Shown here: one piece after another, positions 27,301 to 34,549 of the stretch
Numbering within the stretch: position 1 is the stretch's first letter
Layout: each line of letters starts with the position of its first letter
From: Moraxella caprae DSM 19149
GTDB taxonomy: Bacteria > Pseudomonadota > Gammaproteobacteria > Pseudomonadales > Moraxellaceae
Reading direction: 5' to 3'
Length of the DNA stretch: 46,215 bases
NCBI RefSeq assembly: GCF_000426885.1
Contig: NZ_KE384585.1
Location: 2,270 to 48,484, forward strand
The notes under the pieces: model-generated
Seen by the model: the letters and a program-made list of their open reading frames with translations, nothing else
Databases searched by the model: none
What the model was told of the DNA's origin: nothing
Translations under genes and position numbers: made by a program

Positions 27301-28249
27301 TGAGTCGCTAACAGACAAAGGCTTTAAAGATGCCGATGAATTTTTATCGGCATGCATGGATAATGATGAACGCTTAGCATTAGAGAAAACCGAGCAAAAC
27401 TTGCATTATGCCTTAAAACAAGCCCGTGATAATCTTAATTATTGGGAGCATAAGCTAGATGACATCATGACTGCCAAGCCTGATGATAAAGTTTTGGCGG
27501 ATATTTTAAAAGACATGGAGAAACAACATGAATCTAATACAACAAATGACAAATCGAAAAATATTACATTGGATGGATTAAAACAATATAAAGAGCAATT
27601 ACAAAGCCGTCATTATGAACAGCTGACCGCCTTTGGTGAGCAAAAACAGCTATTTATAAATGCCAAGGACAACAGAGAAAAGCATGGTTCTTTGATGAAT
27701 TTAATCAGCCAAAAACAGCAGGATTTGGTCGTATGGGCAAAGCTCGATGAACTCATCGGCTCCAAAGAAGGCATTAAATACCGCAACTTCGTCCAAGGAC
27801 TGACCTTAGAGCTTATGCTCCATCATGCCAATGATGTCCTTAGCAAAATGGACAGTCGCTATGTCCTAACCCATGGCGATGATAAGATCAACAAAAGCCT
27901 ATTAGAGATAAATGTCATCGACACCGCCCAAGGCAGTGAGATTCGTAGCACCAAAAATCTCTCGGGGGGCGAGAGTTTTATTGTGTCATTAGCACTGGCA
28001 ATGGGTTTATCACAAATGAGCAGTGAGAATGTCAGTATTAACTCATTGTTTTTGGATGAAGGCTTTGGCACATTAGATGATGAGATATTGGACATTGCGT
28101 TGTCGGTATTATCATCATTAAAAGATACAGGCAAGATGATAGGCATTATCTCGCACGTCCAATCATTAAAAGAACGCATTCCCACCCAAATCCACGTAAA
28201 AAAAATCGCTAATGGCGAAAGCAGGTTATTAGGTTCGGGCGTGAGTTAG
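24320..28249 (+). CDS. sbcC: Nuclease SbcCD subunit C
   Basis: Rad50-type ATPase partner of SbcD. 1309 aa, longer than the E. coli protein of about 1050. The N-terminal Walker A is FAITGQTGAGKTTILDAICL (about 35), then the Q-loop region FTRSVMLAQGNFSAFLKAEA. Two long coiled-coil arms flank the zinc hook NEPCPLCGSLTHPY at about residue 620. The C-terminal ATPase half has the signature LSGGESFIVSLALAMGLSQM and Walker B SLFLDEGFGTLDDEILDIAL. The extra length is in the coiled coils, and the segment around 26380-27700 is more AT-rich than the ends of the gene. Confidence 0.96.
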   Translation: MKILSLSFSNLNSLKGNWHIDFTDDAFVNDGLFAITGQTGAGKTTILDAICLAIYGQTPRISTISNTQNELMSVDRGDCHSEVVLLMNESTGDKLYRFSFEQRRANKKPDGKLQPIKRQISLLTDPSDEGVIIETKPSVCDKKAIEIMHMNFEQFTRSVMLAQGNFSAFLKAEANEKGEILEQITGTHIYAKISQKAFDVHKQKKEELHQLEQKVGDIDVMDDEHFSTLERRISDDDARLRDTQTSLQHLDTIIGWHQDQTQAQAHIAKHQADIVTAQTDIQAFDKSAIRLRLANLAHELSPIYQELTREYHTLTHTHTALTELQNTLPELIQEQQSRQAQKDSHHGTLTAHKAQYEQALPLFKQVRTLDNIIAQDKSAIDKISHAITNEQTMIANAKQAISELNSQQDEHQATLHAINDRHEHMAHYSDIKQDVGVLSGHERELSTALAQLRQHTQKLHTQTDELHQKTQQINDKRDELRTQKERLAQIEHDHQALIGQISELLQTSLMLSDIDNDKLAYYGTHFQDKIHHIKELSHLTYALSQHAESHRQFNGQLHELNTRLHDNAEQEQTALSAISALNEQITQEQNTLTALKQHYDTQQQLIALKEHHAKLTDNEPCPLCGSLTHPYALNNPFIHDIDDGTKTAITHTTQKIETHKENLQAHKETLANITSAKVYYGEQQQTLTAQKNEIITNINRDYQTIIAQEIIKNVHHELPMALDDSSPKIKEVINTLNDIIQQALAHLTGSYDNYHTLQHAFTQKNQELNNLRQNLDIITQDGKALKNHIEIITEQTQDTKSAIADYEQSIHELIHAITAKLGRYQKSMDINMDNVVNDISTDNNDSHTSLLANIHQHIGELSQISQDHDNYHAQKQQLESELSHIQIHLTNQTKQLNDHQEKLHELEQEKISLTQHHDSHTSEREALFGMDNVDDKEAMLRQAIDKSERAFHDSQESHQKSQQALLSLNEKISHHQSHIATLDKHIDDLQHKFNESLTDKGFKDADEFLSACMDNDERLALEKTEQNLHYALKQARDNLNYWEHKLDDIMTAKPDDKVLADILKDMEKQHESNTTNDKSKNITLDGLKQYKEQLQSRHYEQLTAFGEQKQLFINAKDNREKHGSLMNLISQKQQDLVVWAKLDELIGSKEGIKYRNFVQGLTLELMLHHANDVLSKMDSRYVLTHGDDKINKSLLEINVIDTAQGSEIRSTKNLSGGESFIVSLALAMGLSQMSSENVSINSLFLDEGFGTLDDEILDIALSVLSSLKDTGKMIGIISHVQSLKERIPTQIHVKKIANGESRLLGSGVS

Positions 28250-28651
28250 ATTTGGTATGATTTGATAAATAATTTGGCTCTGGTTCAAAAAATATGCTAC
28301 AAAGAAAACCGTTCGTGGTGAGCTTAGGAAACCTAACGGTTTTCCTACCCGCAGGCAGGCTCAGGGCGAACGGAAAACCTAGTTTGGCATACTTTTTGGA
28401 CCACTATCAATAATTTTAATTATTTTAAAAATTAATCGGTAAAGGTAAATTTCTTTGATAAAAATTTTAATTCAAAGAAATTCATCCTTTGTCTTAACGA
28501 ACTATTTTAAAATTATAATTAATTGATAATCACCATTTTTAAAATAAACCCATCATAAAAAAATCAAAAACAAATGGGCGTATTATATTGCCAAAATATT
28601 ACCGCTATGTTAATATAAAACAAATCCACATTTTTATTAGGAGTATGTGCC
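28250..28651. other. Gap between sbcC and ppk2
   Basis: Contains a family A element (28276-28408). The rest is AT-rich and includes an imperfect inverted repeat AAATTTCTTTGATAAA / TTCAAAGAAATT around 28447-28482. The ppk2 promoter should be near 28580-28620. Confidence 0.55.
28276..28408 (+). mobile_element. Family A non-autonomous element, copy 5
   Basis: 133 bp from GGCTCTGGTTC to GGACCACTATC, flanked by the perfect 8-bp direct repeat AATAATTT at 28268-28275 and 28409-28416, the same target word as copy 1. One inner arm carries a G-to-A change (AAAAAATATGCT). Confidence 0.92.
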
Positions 28652-29686
28652 ATGGCAACCGCCCCAAAAAAGCAGTCCGCTACCAAATTTCGTGACGAAT
28701 TCTCTGACACTCTCTCTCGCCTAGAAGAGTTGGTTGAACACGCCAGTGCTGATGATTTGACCCAAATTGGGGTTCGCTTGGCAGAGTACTTGCCCACCAC
28801 CAATGTCGCCCATCAGTTAAGTAGCGAGCTGGGTGCAAGCAAATCCAAAGACACCGAGCTTGCCCCCAACTGGCGTGAAGGCGGTTATCCCTATAAACAC
28901 CGCATGAGCCGTAAAAACTACGAAGCTCAAAAGTACAAATTACAAATTGAACTTCTAAAACTACAACGCCACGTCAAAGAAACAGGGCAGAAAATTGTCA
29001 TCCTTTTTGAAGGGCGTGACGCTGCTGGCAAAGGCGGTACCATCAAACGCTTTATGGAGCACCTAAACCCCCGTGGTGCTAGGGTTGTCGCCCTAGAAAA
29101 GCCGACCGAGACCGAACGTGGACAATGGTATTTTCAGCGTTATGTGCAGACCCTGCCCACCGCAGGCGAGATAGTGCTGTATGACCGTTCGTGGTACAAC
29201 CGTGCTGTGGTCGAGCGTGTCATGGGCTTTTGCAGTGATGATGAATATCACACCTTTATGGAGCAGGTGCCTGCCTTTGAAAAACACCTAACCCAGTCGG
29301 GCATTACACTCATCAAGTTTTGGTTCTCAGTAAGCCGTGAAGAGCAAAAAGTGCGTTTCTCTCGCCGTGAGCATGACCCACTAAAACAGTGGAAACTCTC
29401 GCCTGTGGACAAAGCGTCCCTTGACAAATGGGACGACTACACCATCGCCAAAGAAGCGATGTTCTTTGAGACCGACACGAGCGAATCGCCATGGATTGTC
29501 ATCAAATCCGACTGTAAAAAACGTGCCAGACTCAACGCCATGCGTTATGTCCTAAACAAGCTGGACTATGCCGACAAAGACGACTCACAGATTGGCAACA
29601 TTGACCCGCTCATCGTGGGGCGTGCAGGGGCGTTGTACGAGACTGACGAGCATAAGGATGTAAGCAAGCGACCCACTAAAAAATAA
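28652..29686 (+). CDS. ppk2: Polyphosphate kinase 2 (PPK2 family)
   Basis: Transfers phosphate between polyphosphate and nucleotides. 344 aa. A helical N-terminal extension of about 90 residues precedes the PPK2 domain, which opens with KLQIELLKLQRHVKETGQK. Walker A is ILFEGRDAAGKGGTIKRFME (about 115), the lid and Walker B region reads IVLYDRSWYNRAVVERVMGF (about 175). REEQKVRFSRREHDPLKQWK and DYTIAKEAMF follow, as in class I single-domain enzymes. A good AGGAG lies about 9 nt upstream of the ATG. Whether ADP or GDP is preferred is not visible. Confidence 0.94.
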   Translation: MATAPKKQSATKFRDEFSDTLSRLEELVEHASADDLTQIGVRLAEYLPTTNVAHQLSSELGASKSKDTELAPNWREGGYPYKHRMSRKNYEAQKYKLQIELLKLQRHVKETGQKIVILFEGRDAAGKGGTIKRFMEHLNPRGARVVALEKPTETERGQWYFQRYVQTLPTAGEIVLYDRSWYNRAVVERVMGFCSDDEYHTFMEQVPAFEKHLTQSGITLIKFWFSVSREEQKVRFSRREHDPLKQWKLSPVDKASLDKWDDYTIAKEAMFFETDTSESPWIVIKSDCKKRARLNAMRYVLNKLDYADKDDSQIGNIDPLIVGRAGALYETDEHKDVSKRPTKK

Positions 29687-29703
29687 GCTCCACACCAAGC
29701 CAT

Positions 29704-29748
29704 CTGCCCCACTTATCAGACTTATCAATCCATCAGGGGCAGGCGGTT
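29704..29748 (+). terminator. Possible terminator after ppk2
   Basis: Stem CTGCCCC / GGGGCAG separated by 25 nt and followed by GCGGTTTTT. The large loop makes it weak. Confidence 0.4.
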
Positions 29749-29808
29749 TTTGGGTAATGCCATCGGCAAATCTCATATCATAAAATCCTACCCCAAGCAC
29801 ATTGCACC

Positions 29809-30480
29809 ATGCCCCTACTCGCCGCCACCGCCCTATCCTACCATACCCCAGACCGCACCTTGCTTGACAACGTGTCTTTTGCCTTGCATCATGGGCAAAA
29901 AGTCGCTTTGGTCGGTCGCTCTGGCTCTGGTAAATCGGTGTTATTACAAGCCCTAGCCGATTTGTTGCCTTTGGATAGTGCCGTTACCGATAGGATTATG
30001 TTAAATAGAAATGGGAAACTAACATCCCTTAGTCAAATCCCCCCACCCGATTATCGCTCTGCCGTTGCCTTATTTCATCAAACGCCTAGCCTATCGGACG
30101 GCACGGTGCTTGACAATCTAACCGCCCCCTTTGGTTTTAAATACCACCAAAACAAAAAATTTGATAAAGATTGGCATTTACAAAAACTTGCCACACTTGG
30201 CAAAAATGACAATTTTATCGACCAATCAATCCATGAGCTGTCAGGGGGCGAACGCCAAATCGTGAGTTTTTTGCGGACATTGCAATTTAACCCAACGGTC
30301 GCCCTATTTGATGAAACCACGTCCGCCCTTGATGATGAAACGGCACATTTGCTCATGAGACTCGTGCTAGATTGGCATGATGATACCAAAGCCTTGATTT
30401 GGGTTACGCACACGCCAAGCGAACAACAGGCATTGGGGGCGGATTTATGGCGTATGGATAATGGTGTGTTGGCGGTGTAA
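29809..30480 (+). CDS. fetA: ABC transporter ATP-binding protein FetA-like
   Basis: Cytoplasmic ATPase of the FetAB (YbbL-YbbM) exporter, associated with iron export and resistance to oxidative stress. 223 aa. Walker A is VALVGRSGSGKSVLLQALAD (about 35), the Q-loop VALFHQTPSLSDGTVLDNL, the signature ELSGGERQIVSFLRTL (about 145), Walker B VALFDETTSALDDE and the H-loop IWVTHTPSEQ. The gene ends 3 bp before fetB, and this pairing supports the assignment. The start lacks an obvious ribosome binding site. Confidence 0.88.
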   Translation: MPLLAATALSYHTPDRTLLDNVSFALHHGQKVALVGRSGSGKSVLLQALADLLPLDSAVTDRIMLNRNGKLTSLSQIPPPDYRSAVALFHQTPSLSDGTVLDNLTAPFGFKYHQNKKFDKDWHLQKLATLGKNDNFIDQSIHELSGGERQIVSFLRTLQFNPTVALFDETTSALDDETAHLLMRLVLDWHDDTKALIWVTHTPSEQQALGADLWRMDNGVLAV

Positions 30481-30483
30481 ATT

Positions 30484-31260
30484 ATGGCAATCACACTTAC
30501 CCTAACCGACATCGCCCTAGCCAGCACCCTACTGCTTATCACGATAGGCGTGTCGGCATACCTGCGACTTGGCTTGGTCGGTACGCTCATCATGGCAGCG
30601 GTGCGGACGGTCGTGCAGTTGTCTATGATTGGGCTGATTTTGGCATGGGTGTTCGCTCGGGAGAGTGCGTGGCAGGTGCTTGCGATTTTAACCATCATGA
30701 CACTCATCGCAAGCCACTCGGCAAAAGGTCGGGTCAAACGCCCCTACAAGGGTTTACTGTCTGATAGTATCATCTCGCTGTCGGTTGCCACAGGTGTGGT
30801 TACGCTCATCGCCATGACGCTCATTTTAAAGGTGTCGCCTTGGTATCGCCCCCAGTACATCATACCGATTTTGGGGCTGATTTTGGGCAATTCTTTGACC
30901 GCCATATCCTTGACCACCAACGAACTTATGAACGCCATGCACGACAAGCAAGCCCTGATTAAATCTCACCTATCGCTGTCGGCGACCCCCTTTGAAGCGG
31001 TGCATGAGCTTGTCAAATCAGCGGTGCTAAATGGCCTAACCCCAACCGTCAATTCCATGCTCGTGGTCGGACTGGTGAGCCTACCAGGGATGATGACAGG
31101 GCAAATACTGGCAGGGGCTAACCCCACGCAGGCGGTACGCTATCAGATTGTTACCATGTTTTTTATCTGTGCGGGCAGTACGCTGTCGTGTACACTGTCG
31201 GCGGTGCTGGTGGTTCGGCGGTTTTTTGATGGGCGTGGGCGGTTTGTGATCACAGGGTAG
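30484..31260 (+). CDS. fetB: ABC transporter permease FetB-like (UPF0014)
   Basis: Inner-membrane partner of FetA. 258 aa with about six or seven hydrophobic helices. UPF0014 marks are YLRLGLVGTLIMAAVRTVVQ near residue 25, IIPILGLILGNSLTAISLTT near 125, LSATPFEAV, and the region AVLNGLTPTVNSMLVVGLVS followed by LPGMMTGQILAG, near 180-210. It is co-transcribed with fetA and closed by a terminator. Confidence 0.92.
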   Translation: MAITLTLTDIALASTLLLITIGVSAYLRLGLVGTLIMAAVRTVVQLSMIGLILAWVFARESAWQVLAILTIMTLIASHSAKGRVKRPYKGLLSDSIISLSVATGVVTLIAMTLILKVSPWYRPQYIIPILGLILGNSLTAISLTTNELMNAMHDKQALIKSHLSLSATPFEAVHELVKSAVLNGLTPTVNSMLVVGLVSLPGMMTGQILAGANPTQAVRYQIVTMFFICAGSTLSCTLSAVLVVRRFFDGRGRFVITG

Positions 31261-31280
31261 CTTACATAAGATTATCATTA

Positions 31281-31313
31281 CCAAAACCACCAAGCAAGGT
31301 GGTTTTATTTTTG
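31281..31313 (+). terminator. Terminator of fetAB
   Basis: Stem AAAACCACC / GGTGGTTTT with a 6-nt loop and ATTTTT tail, about 22 bp past the fetB stop. Confidence 0.88.
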
Positions 31314-31354
31314 GGCGTTTTATGTTAAATTAAGATTTTTATCACACATCTGAC

Positions 31355-32257
31355 ATGAATCTACCTAATGAACTACTAACCCTTGGCACAAGTTTTTTGC
31401 AAAAAGCCAATCAATTTTTAAGCGAACGCACCACCCAATCCATCCATTTAGACCCTAATGTTCTCGCCTATCGCTGGGTTGGCGGTCAGCGTGGCACACT
31501 TACTCCTATTGATGTCCACCTTGGCATCACTTTGGATGATTTGCACGGCATTGACACCCAAAAAGACAAAATCATTCAAAATACCCGCCAATTTTTGGCA
31601 AACTTGCCTGCCAACCACGTTCTCATGACTGGTACTCGTGGGGCAGGCAAATCAAGCCTTGTGCGTGCCTTACTTCACGCCCATCATCAAGACGGTCTGC
31701 GAGTGATAGAAGTCGCCCGAGACGATTTGCAAATGCTTGACAAAATCCGCCACGCCATCAAGGTAAGCGACAGCTACTGCCGTTATATCATCTACTGTGA
31801 TGATTTGGCATTTAATGGGCATGATGAAAATTACCGCACCCTAAAAAGCGTGCTGGATGGGGCGTTAGACAGCGAACAAGACCGTCTGCTAATCTATGCC
31901 ACCAGTAACCGCCGTCATCTGTTGCCACAGCTCATGAAGGACAACGTCAGCATTTACAATGGTCAAACCGATGAAGTCAATCCCTATGAGACCATCGATG
32001 AGACCGTCTCGCTCTCAGACCGCTTTGGGTTGTGGATATCGTTCTCGCCCATGAATCAAGAGACGTATTTGGACATTGTGGCGTATTATTTGGCACGGGC
32101 GGACATGGCATTTGATGAGACGGTGTGCAGCGAAGCCCTAAAATGGGCAAGCACTCGGGGCGGTCGCTCGGGGCGTGTGGCATATCAGTTTAGTCGGCAC
32201 TGGATAGGGTCAAGGCTGTTAGAGCGTGGTTCTGTGGGTAGTGTTACCCATAAATAA
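31355..32257 (+). CDS. DUF815 family AAA-type ATPase
   Basis: 300 aa. Walker A is VLMTGTRGAGKSSLVRALLH at about residue 93, preceded by the family's LDDLHGIDTQKDKIIQNTRQ. Walker B region RYIIYCDDLAFNGHDENYRT, then LDGALDSEQDRLLIYATSNRRHLLP (sensor 1 type) and LSDRFGLWISFSPMNQETYL. The last part (RGGRSGRVAYQFSRHWI) is also characteristic. These identify DUF815, ATPases of unknown role related to DnaC/IstB-like and chaperone AAA proteins. It forms a single-gene unit between fetAB and a convergent gene. Confidence 0.88.
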   Translation: MNLPNELLTLGTSFLQKANQFLSERTTQSIHLDPNVLAYRWVGGQRGTLTPIDVHLGITLDDLHGIDTQKDKIIQNTRQFLANLPANHVLMTGTRGAGKSSLVRALLHAHHQDGLRVIEVARDDLQMLDKIRHAIKVSDSYCRYIIYCDDLAFNGHDENYRTLKSVLDGALDSEQDRLLIYATSNRRHLLPQLMKDNVSIYNGQTDEVNPYETIDETVSLSDRFGLWISFSPMNQETYLDIVAYYLARADMAFDETVCSEALKWASTRGGRSGRVAYQFSRHWIGSRLLERGSVGSVTHK

Positions 32258-32315
32258 TATCTTGGGTGGATTTTAAAAATGGGGTAAATGATAATGCCTG
32301 CCAAAAAACCAAAAT

Positions 32316-32341
32316 AAAAAGGCGTATCATCACGCCTTTTT
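32316..32341. terminator. Bidirectional terminator between convergent genes
   Basis: Perfect 10-bp stem AAAAAGGCGT / ACGCCTTTTT with an ATCATC loop. It has A and T runs on both sides and serves the rightward DUF815 gene and the leftward gene ending at 32348. Confidence 0.92.
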
Positions 32342-32347
32342 AACTCA

Positions 32348-33163
32348 TCATATCCGAACAACCTTAGCCAACGCCATTAACTCATTGATGTCATAAGCAC
32401 TCTCATCAATCAAATCAATACCACAAGATAACCCACCAATCCAATCTAAAAACTCATCAAAGATGGCACGCCCTTCTAGTCGTTTGCCATGCTGTGGCAC
32501 CATCATGTCCACGGGTAGCTGACGCACGCTGTCCGCCCACAGACGGCAGGCTTTGTTGCTTGTCATGTAGCGTTTGTGAAAGCCTGACATGCTGTTGATG
32601 TGAGCTTGAAAATTCTCCACCTTGATGCCAGAATGCCCCACCAATGACGCCCCCATGTCGCCCGAGAACAGAATCTGACTGACAGGGTCATAAAACTGGA
32701 TGTTGCCCACCGAATGCAAAAAGTGGGCAGGGATTGCCACGATTTTAGTATTGCCCAGTGCATACACGCCACCTACATCAGGGATGCCTTCGAGTCGCTC
32801 TGACAGACCGTGGTGCAATCGCCCTTTGGTAAAGGCAGAATTATAATGGGGCAAAAACCGCTCCCACAACGTCGGGATAAGTAGTTTGGTATTTTGTAAA
32901 TGGATGAGCCAACGAGGCATGGACGCCAAAATGTCAGGGTCTTGGTGCGAGCCAATGACGTACTTAATACTCTCCATGCTGGTGTGTTTGGTGATTTGCA
33001 AAGTCAGTGGCGTAAAGGTCAAATCCCCACCTGGGTCAATGATTGCCGCTTCTTCACCATCAATGATTAAAAACTGGTTGGATGGCACGCTTTCATCTTC
33101 TTCGGGCATGCTAAATGCGATACATTTGTGATGACCGTCATCATACAGAACATAAGACTCCAT
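32348..33163 (-). CDS. Metallo-beta-lactamase-fold protein, ODP (oxygen-binding di-iron) type
   Basis: 271 aa. The fold matches the metallo-beta-lactamase domain of flavodiiron proteins without the flavodoxin domain. Likely ligands are in IGSHQDPDILASM (residues about 71-76), HFLHSVGNIQFYDP, ILFSGDMGASLVGH and VPQHGKRLEGR. The first motif reads H-x-D-x-D-I, where flavodiiron oxidases have H-x-E-x-D-H, so one histidine ligand is replaced by isoleucine. This pattern fits the ODP group thought to bind oxygen or NO-like ligands for sensing, rather than a reductase. It is transcribed leftward from a start only 18 bp away from a family B element that fills its upstream region. Confidence 0.8.
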   Translation of the reverse strand: MESYVLYDDGHHKCIAFSMPEEDESVPSNQFLIIDGEEAAIIDPGGDLTFTPLTLQITKHTSMESIKYVIGSHQDPDILASMPRWLIHLQNTKLLIPTLWERFLPHYNSAFTKGRLHHGLSERLEGIPDVGGVYALGNTKIVAIPAHFLHSVGNIQFYDPVSQILFSGDMGASLVGHSGIKVENFQAHINSMSGFHKRYMTSNKACRLWADSVRQLPVDMMVPQHGKRLEGRAIFDEFLDWIGGLSCGIDLIDESAYDINELMALAKVVRI

Positions 33164-33181
33164 AACAATTTCCTAAATATT

Positions 33182-33387
33182 AGGGCGTGCCTACCATTGA
33201 TAACATTTTTATAAAATTAAGGTAAAAATTTAACATTTTAAATCAATTTTTGCATGAAAAATGGCTAAATCTTGTGGCTCGAAGTCAAAATCCTTGTTGA
33301 TATTTCAATATCAACTGCGGACTTTTCCTTGAAAAACGTGCGATTTTTCTCATTTTTCATTGCAAATACCAACGGCAGGCACGCCCT
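33182..33387 (+). mobile_element. Family B element, long form, copy 4
   Basis: 206 bp with ends AGGGCGTGCCTACC / GGCAGGCACGCCCT. The internal module includes TGTGGCTCGAAGTCAAAA and the hairpin TTGATAT-TTC-AATATCAA. It lies immediately upstream of the leftward ODP-like gene. Confidence 0.82.
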
Positions 33388-33598
33388 ACACAAGTCAAAA
33401 CGAACACCATAGAATTTTTATGGGTTTTGAGCATTATACGCTGATTTAATTAAAATTACCAAAAGTTTTTATTAAATTTATTTGTCATAAAACCACCCCG
33501 TCCAACAAAAATAAATTTTCTTAATTATTACTCCATTGTAAATAATGTTATCAATGCCCCCGACCGCTTTTAAGACCCTAAAATTTACAAGTATTTTG

Positions 33599-33607
33599 TG
33601 GTATGAT
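33599..33607 (+). promoter_or_regulatory. Extended -10 candidate for tsaB
   Basis: TGGTATGAT, an extended -10 of the form TGnTATnAT, ending 30 bp before the ATG at 33638. A TTTACA at 33584 is too close to be its -35. Confidence 0.4.
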
Positions 33608-33637
33608 AAGCGTTTTTATTTTGCCCGCACACATTCT

Positions 33638-34339
33638 ATGACCGCCTTATCGCCCAGCCCATCCGACATTCTTGTTGCCTTTGACACCATTTTTGAGCAA
33701 TGCTCTATCGCCATTTTGCAAAATGACACTGTTATCTATACCGAGACCGTGGCAGGCGGGCGTGGGCAAACGGAGATTATCTTGCCCATGCTTGACAAGG
33801 CATTACATACGGCAGGCGTGGACATAAAAGACGTACAGGCGTGGGCGTTTAACCGTGGGCCGGGGGCGTTTAGCGGCATTCGTATTAACACCGCCCTAGT
33901 CCAAGCCCTATCTGTCGCCAATGACGCACCGTGTATCGGCATATCTAGCCTGCACGCCTTGGCGTTTATGGCGTGTAAAGAAGAGAGCATGGCGGACGGC
34001 ACAACGATAACTGCCGTGATAGACGCTCGCCAAAACCAAGTCTATGCAGGGGATTTTGTGGTAAAAAACGCCCTGCCCATTGCCCAAAGCGAATATTTGC
34101 TGGATTATGACAAGCGTGTAGAGACCAACATCATCGTGGGGGATGGGGTGGATTTGGTGGCAACAGATGCCAAAAAATTACACCTAAATCCGACTGCTTG
34201 CCACATTGCACACCTTGCTTATCCCTTATTTTTAAAGGGCGAGACGGTAACGGCAGAGAATGCCTTACCCGTTTATCTTAGAAATAACGCTTGGAAAACA
34301 TTGGCAGAGCAAGGCAAAAAAATAATTAACCAATTTTAA
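33638..34339 (+). CDS. tsaB: tRNA threonylcarbamoyladenosine synthesis protein TsaB
   Basis: Scaffold subunit of the TsaB-TsaD-TsaE complex that makes t6A in tRNAs. 233 aa from the ATG at 33638 (MTALSPSPSDILVAFDTIFE). An in-frame start at 33545 would add 31 residues without family support and would run through the promoter candidate. Family features: ILVAFDTIFEQCSIAI, GRGQTEIILPMLDKAL, AFNRGPGAFSGIRINTALVQ near residue 80, and CIGISSLHALAF. ITAVIDARQNQVYAGDF follows. The C-terminal end (ALPVYLRNNAWKT) is also typical. Confidence 0.93.
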   Translation: MTALSPSPSDILVAFDTIFEQCSIAILQNDTVIYTETVAGGRGQTEIILPMLDKALHTAGVDIKDVQAWAFNRGPGAFSGIRINTALVQALSVANDAPCIGISSLHALAFMACKEESMADGTTITAVIDARQNQVYAGDFVVKNALPIAQSEYLLDYDKRVETNIIVGDGVDLVATDAKKLHLNPTACHIAHLAYPLFLKGETVTAENALPVYLRNNAWKTLAEQGKKIINQF

Positions 34340-34360
34340 AATGAAATATGGGGCAGTTTA

Positions 34361-34480
34361 TTCACCCAATCATTTATATGCCAATAATTTTATATTTTTA
34401 AAATGGCATTGTTCAATAAAGATATATTTTTAAAATTTGGATGTGCAAGGGCAAATTACATTCGCCCAATCATTTAATGC
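34361..34480. repeat. Direct repeat with 100-bp offset, overlapping a family C repeat
   Basis: TTCACCCAATCATTTA at 34361 recurs as TTCGCCCAATCATTTA at 34461. A family C copy (34408-34470, ATTGTTCAATAAAGATATAT through AGGGCAAATTACATTCGCCC) lies between and overlaps the second. This fills most of the tsaB-uppP gap. Confidence 0.55.
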
Positions 34481-34549
34481 CAAAAAATTATTTAACCCCC
34501 AATCCATACCGCCAATAAATATTGGTAAATTTAAATAAAGAGTAATATT

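Larger units (their letters stand above)
33164..33637. other. Gap between the ODP-like gene and tsaB
   Basis: Divergent intergenic region. It holds a family B element (33182-33387), AT-rich sequence without recognised genes, and a tsaB promoter candidate near 33599. An open frame in phase with tsaB runs from 33545 but overlaps the promoter candidate. Confidence 0.55.

Noticed and set aside
33545-33637. Longer tsaB start
   Set aside because: The added 31 residues are not family-like and cross the probable promoter.
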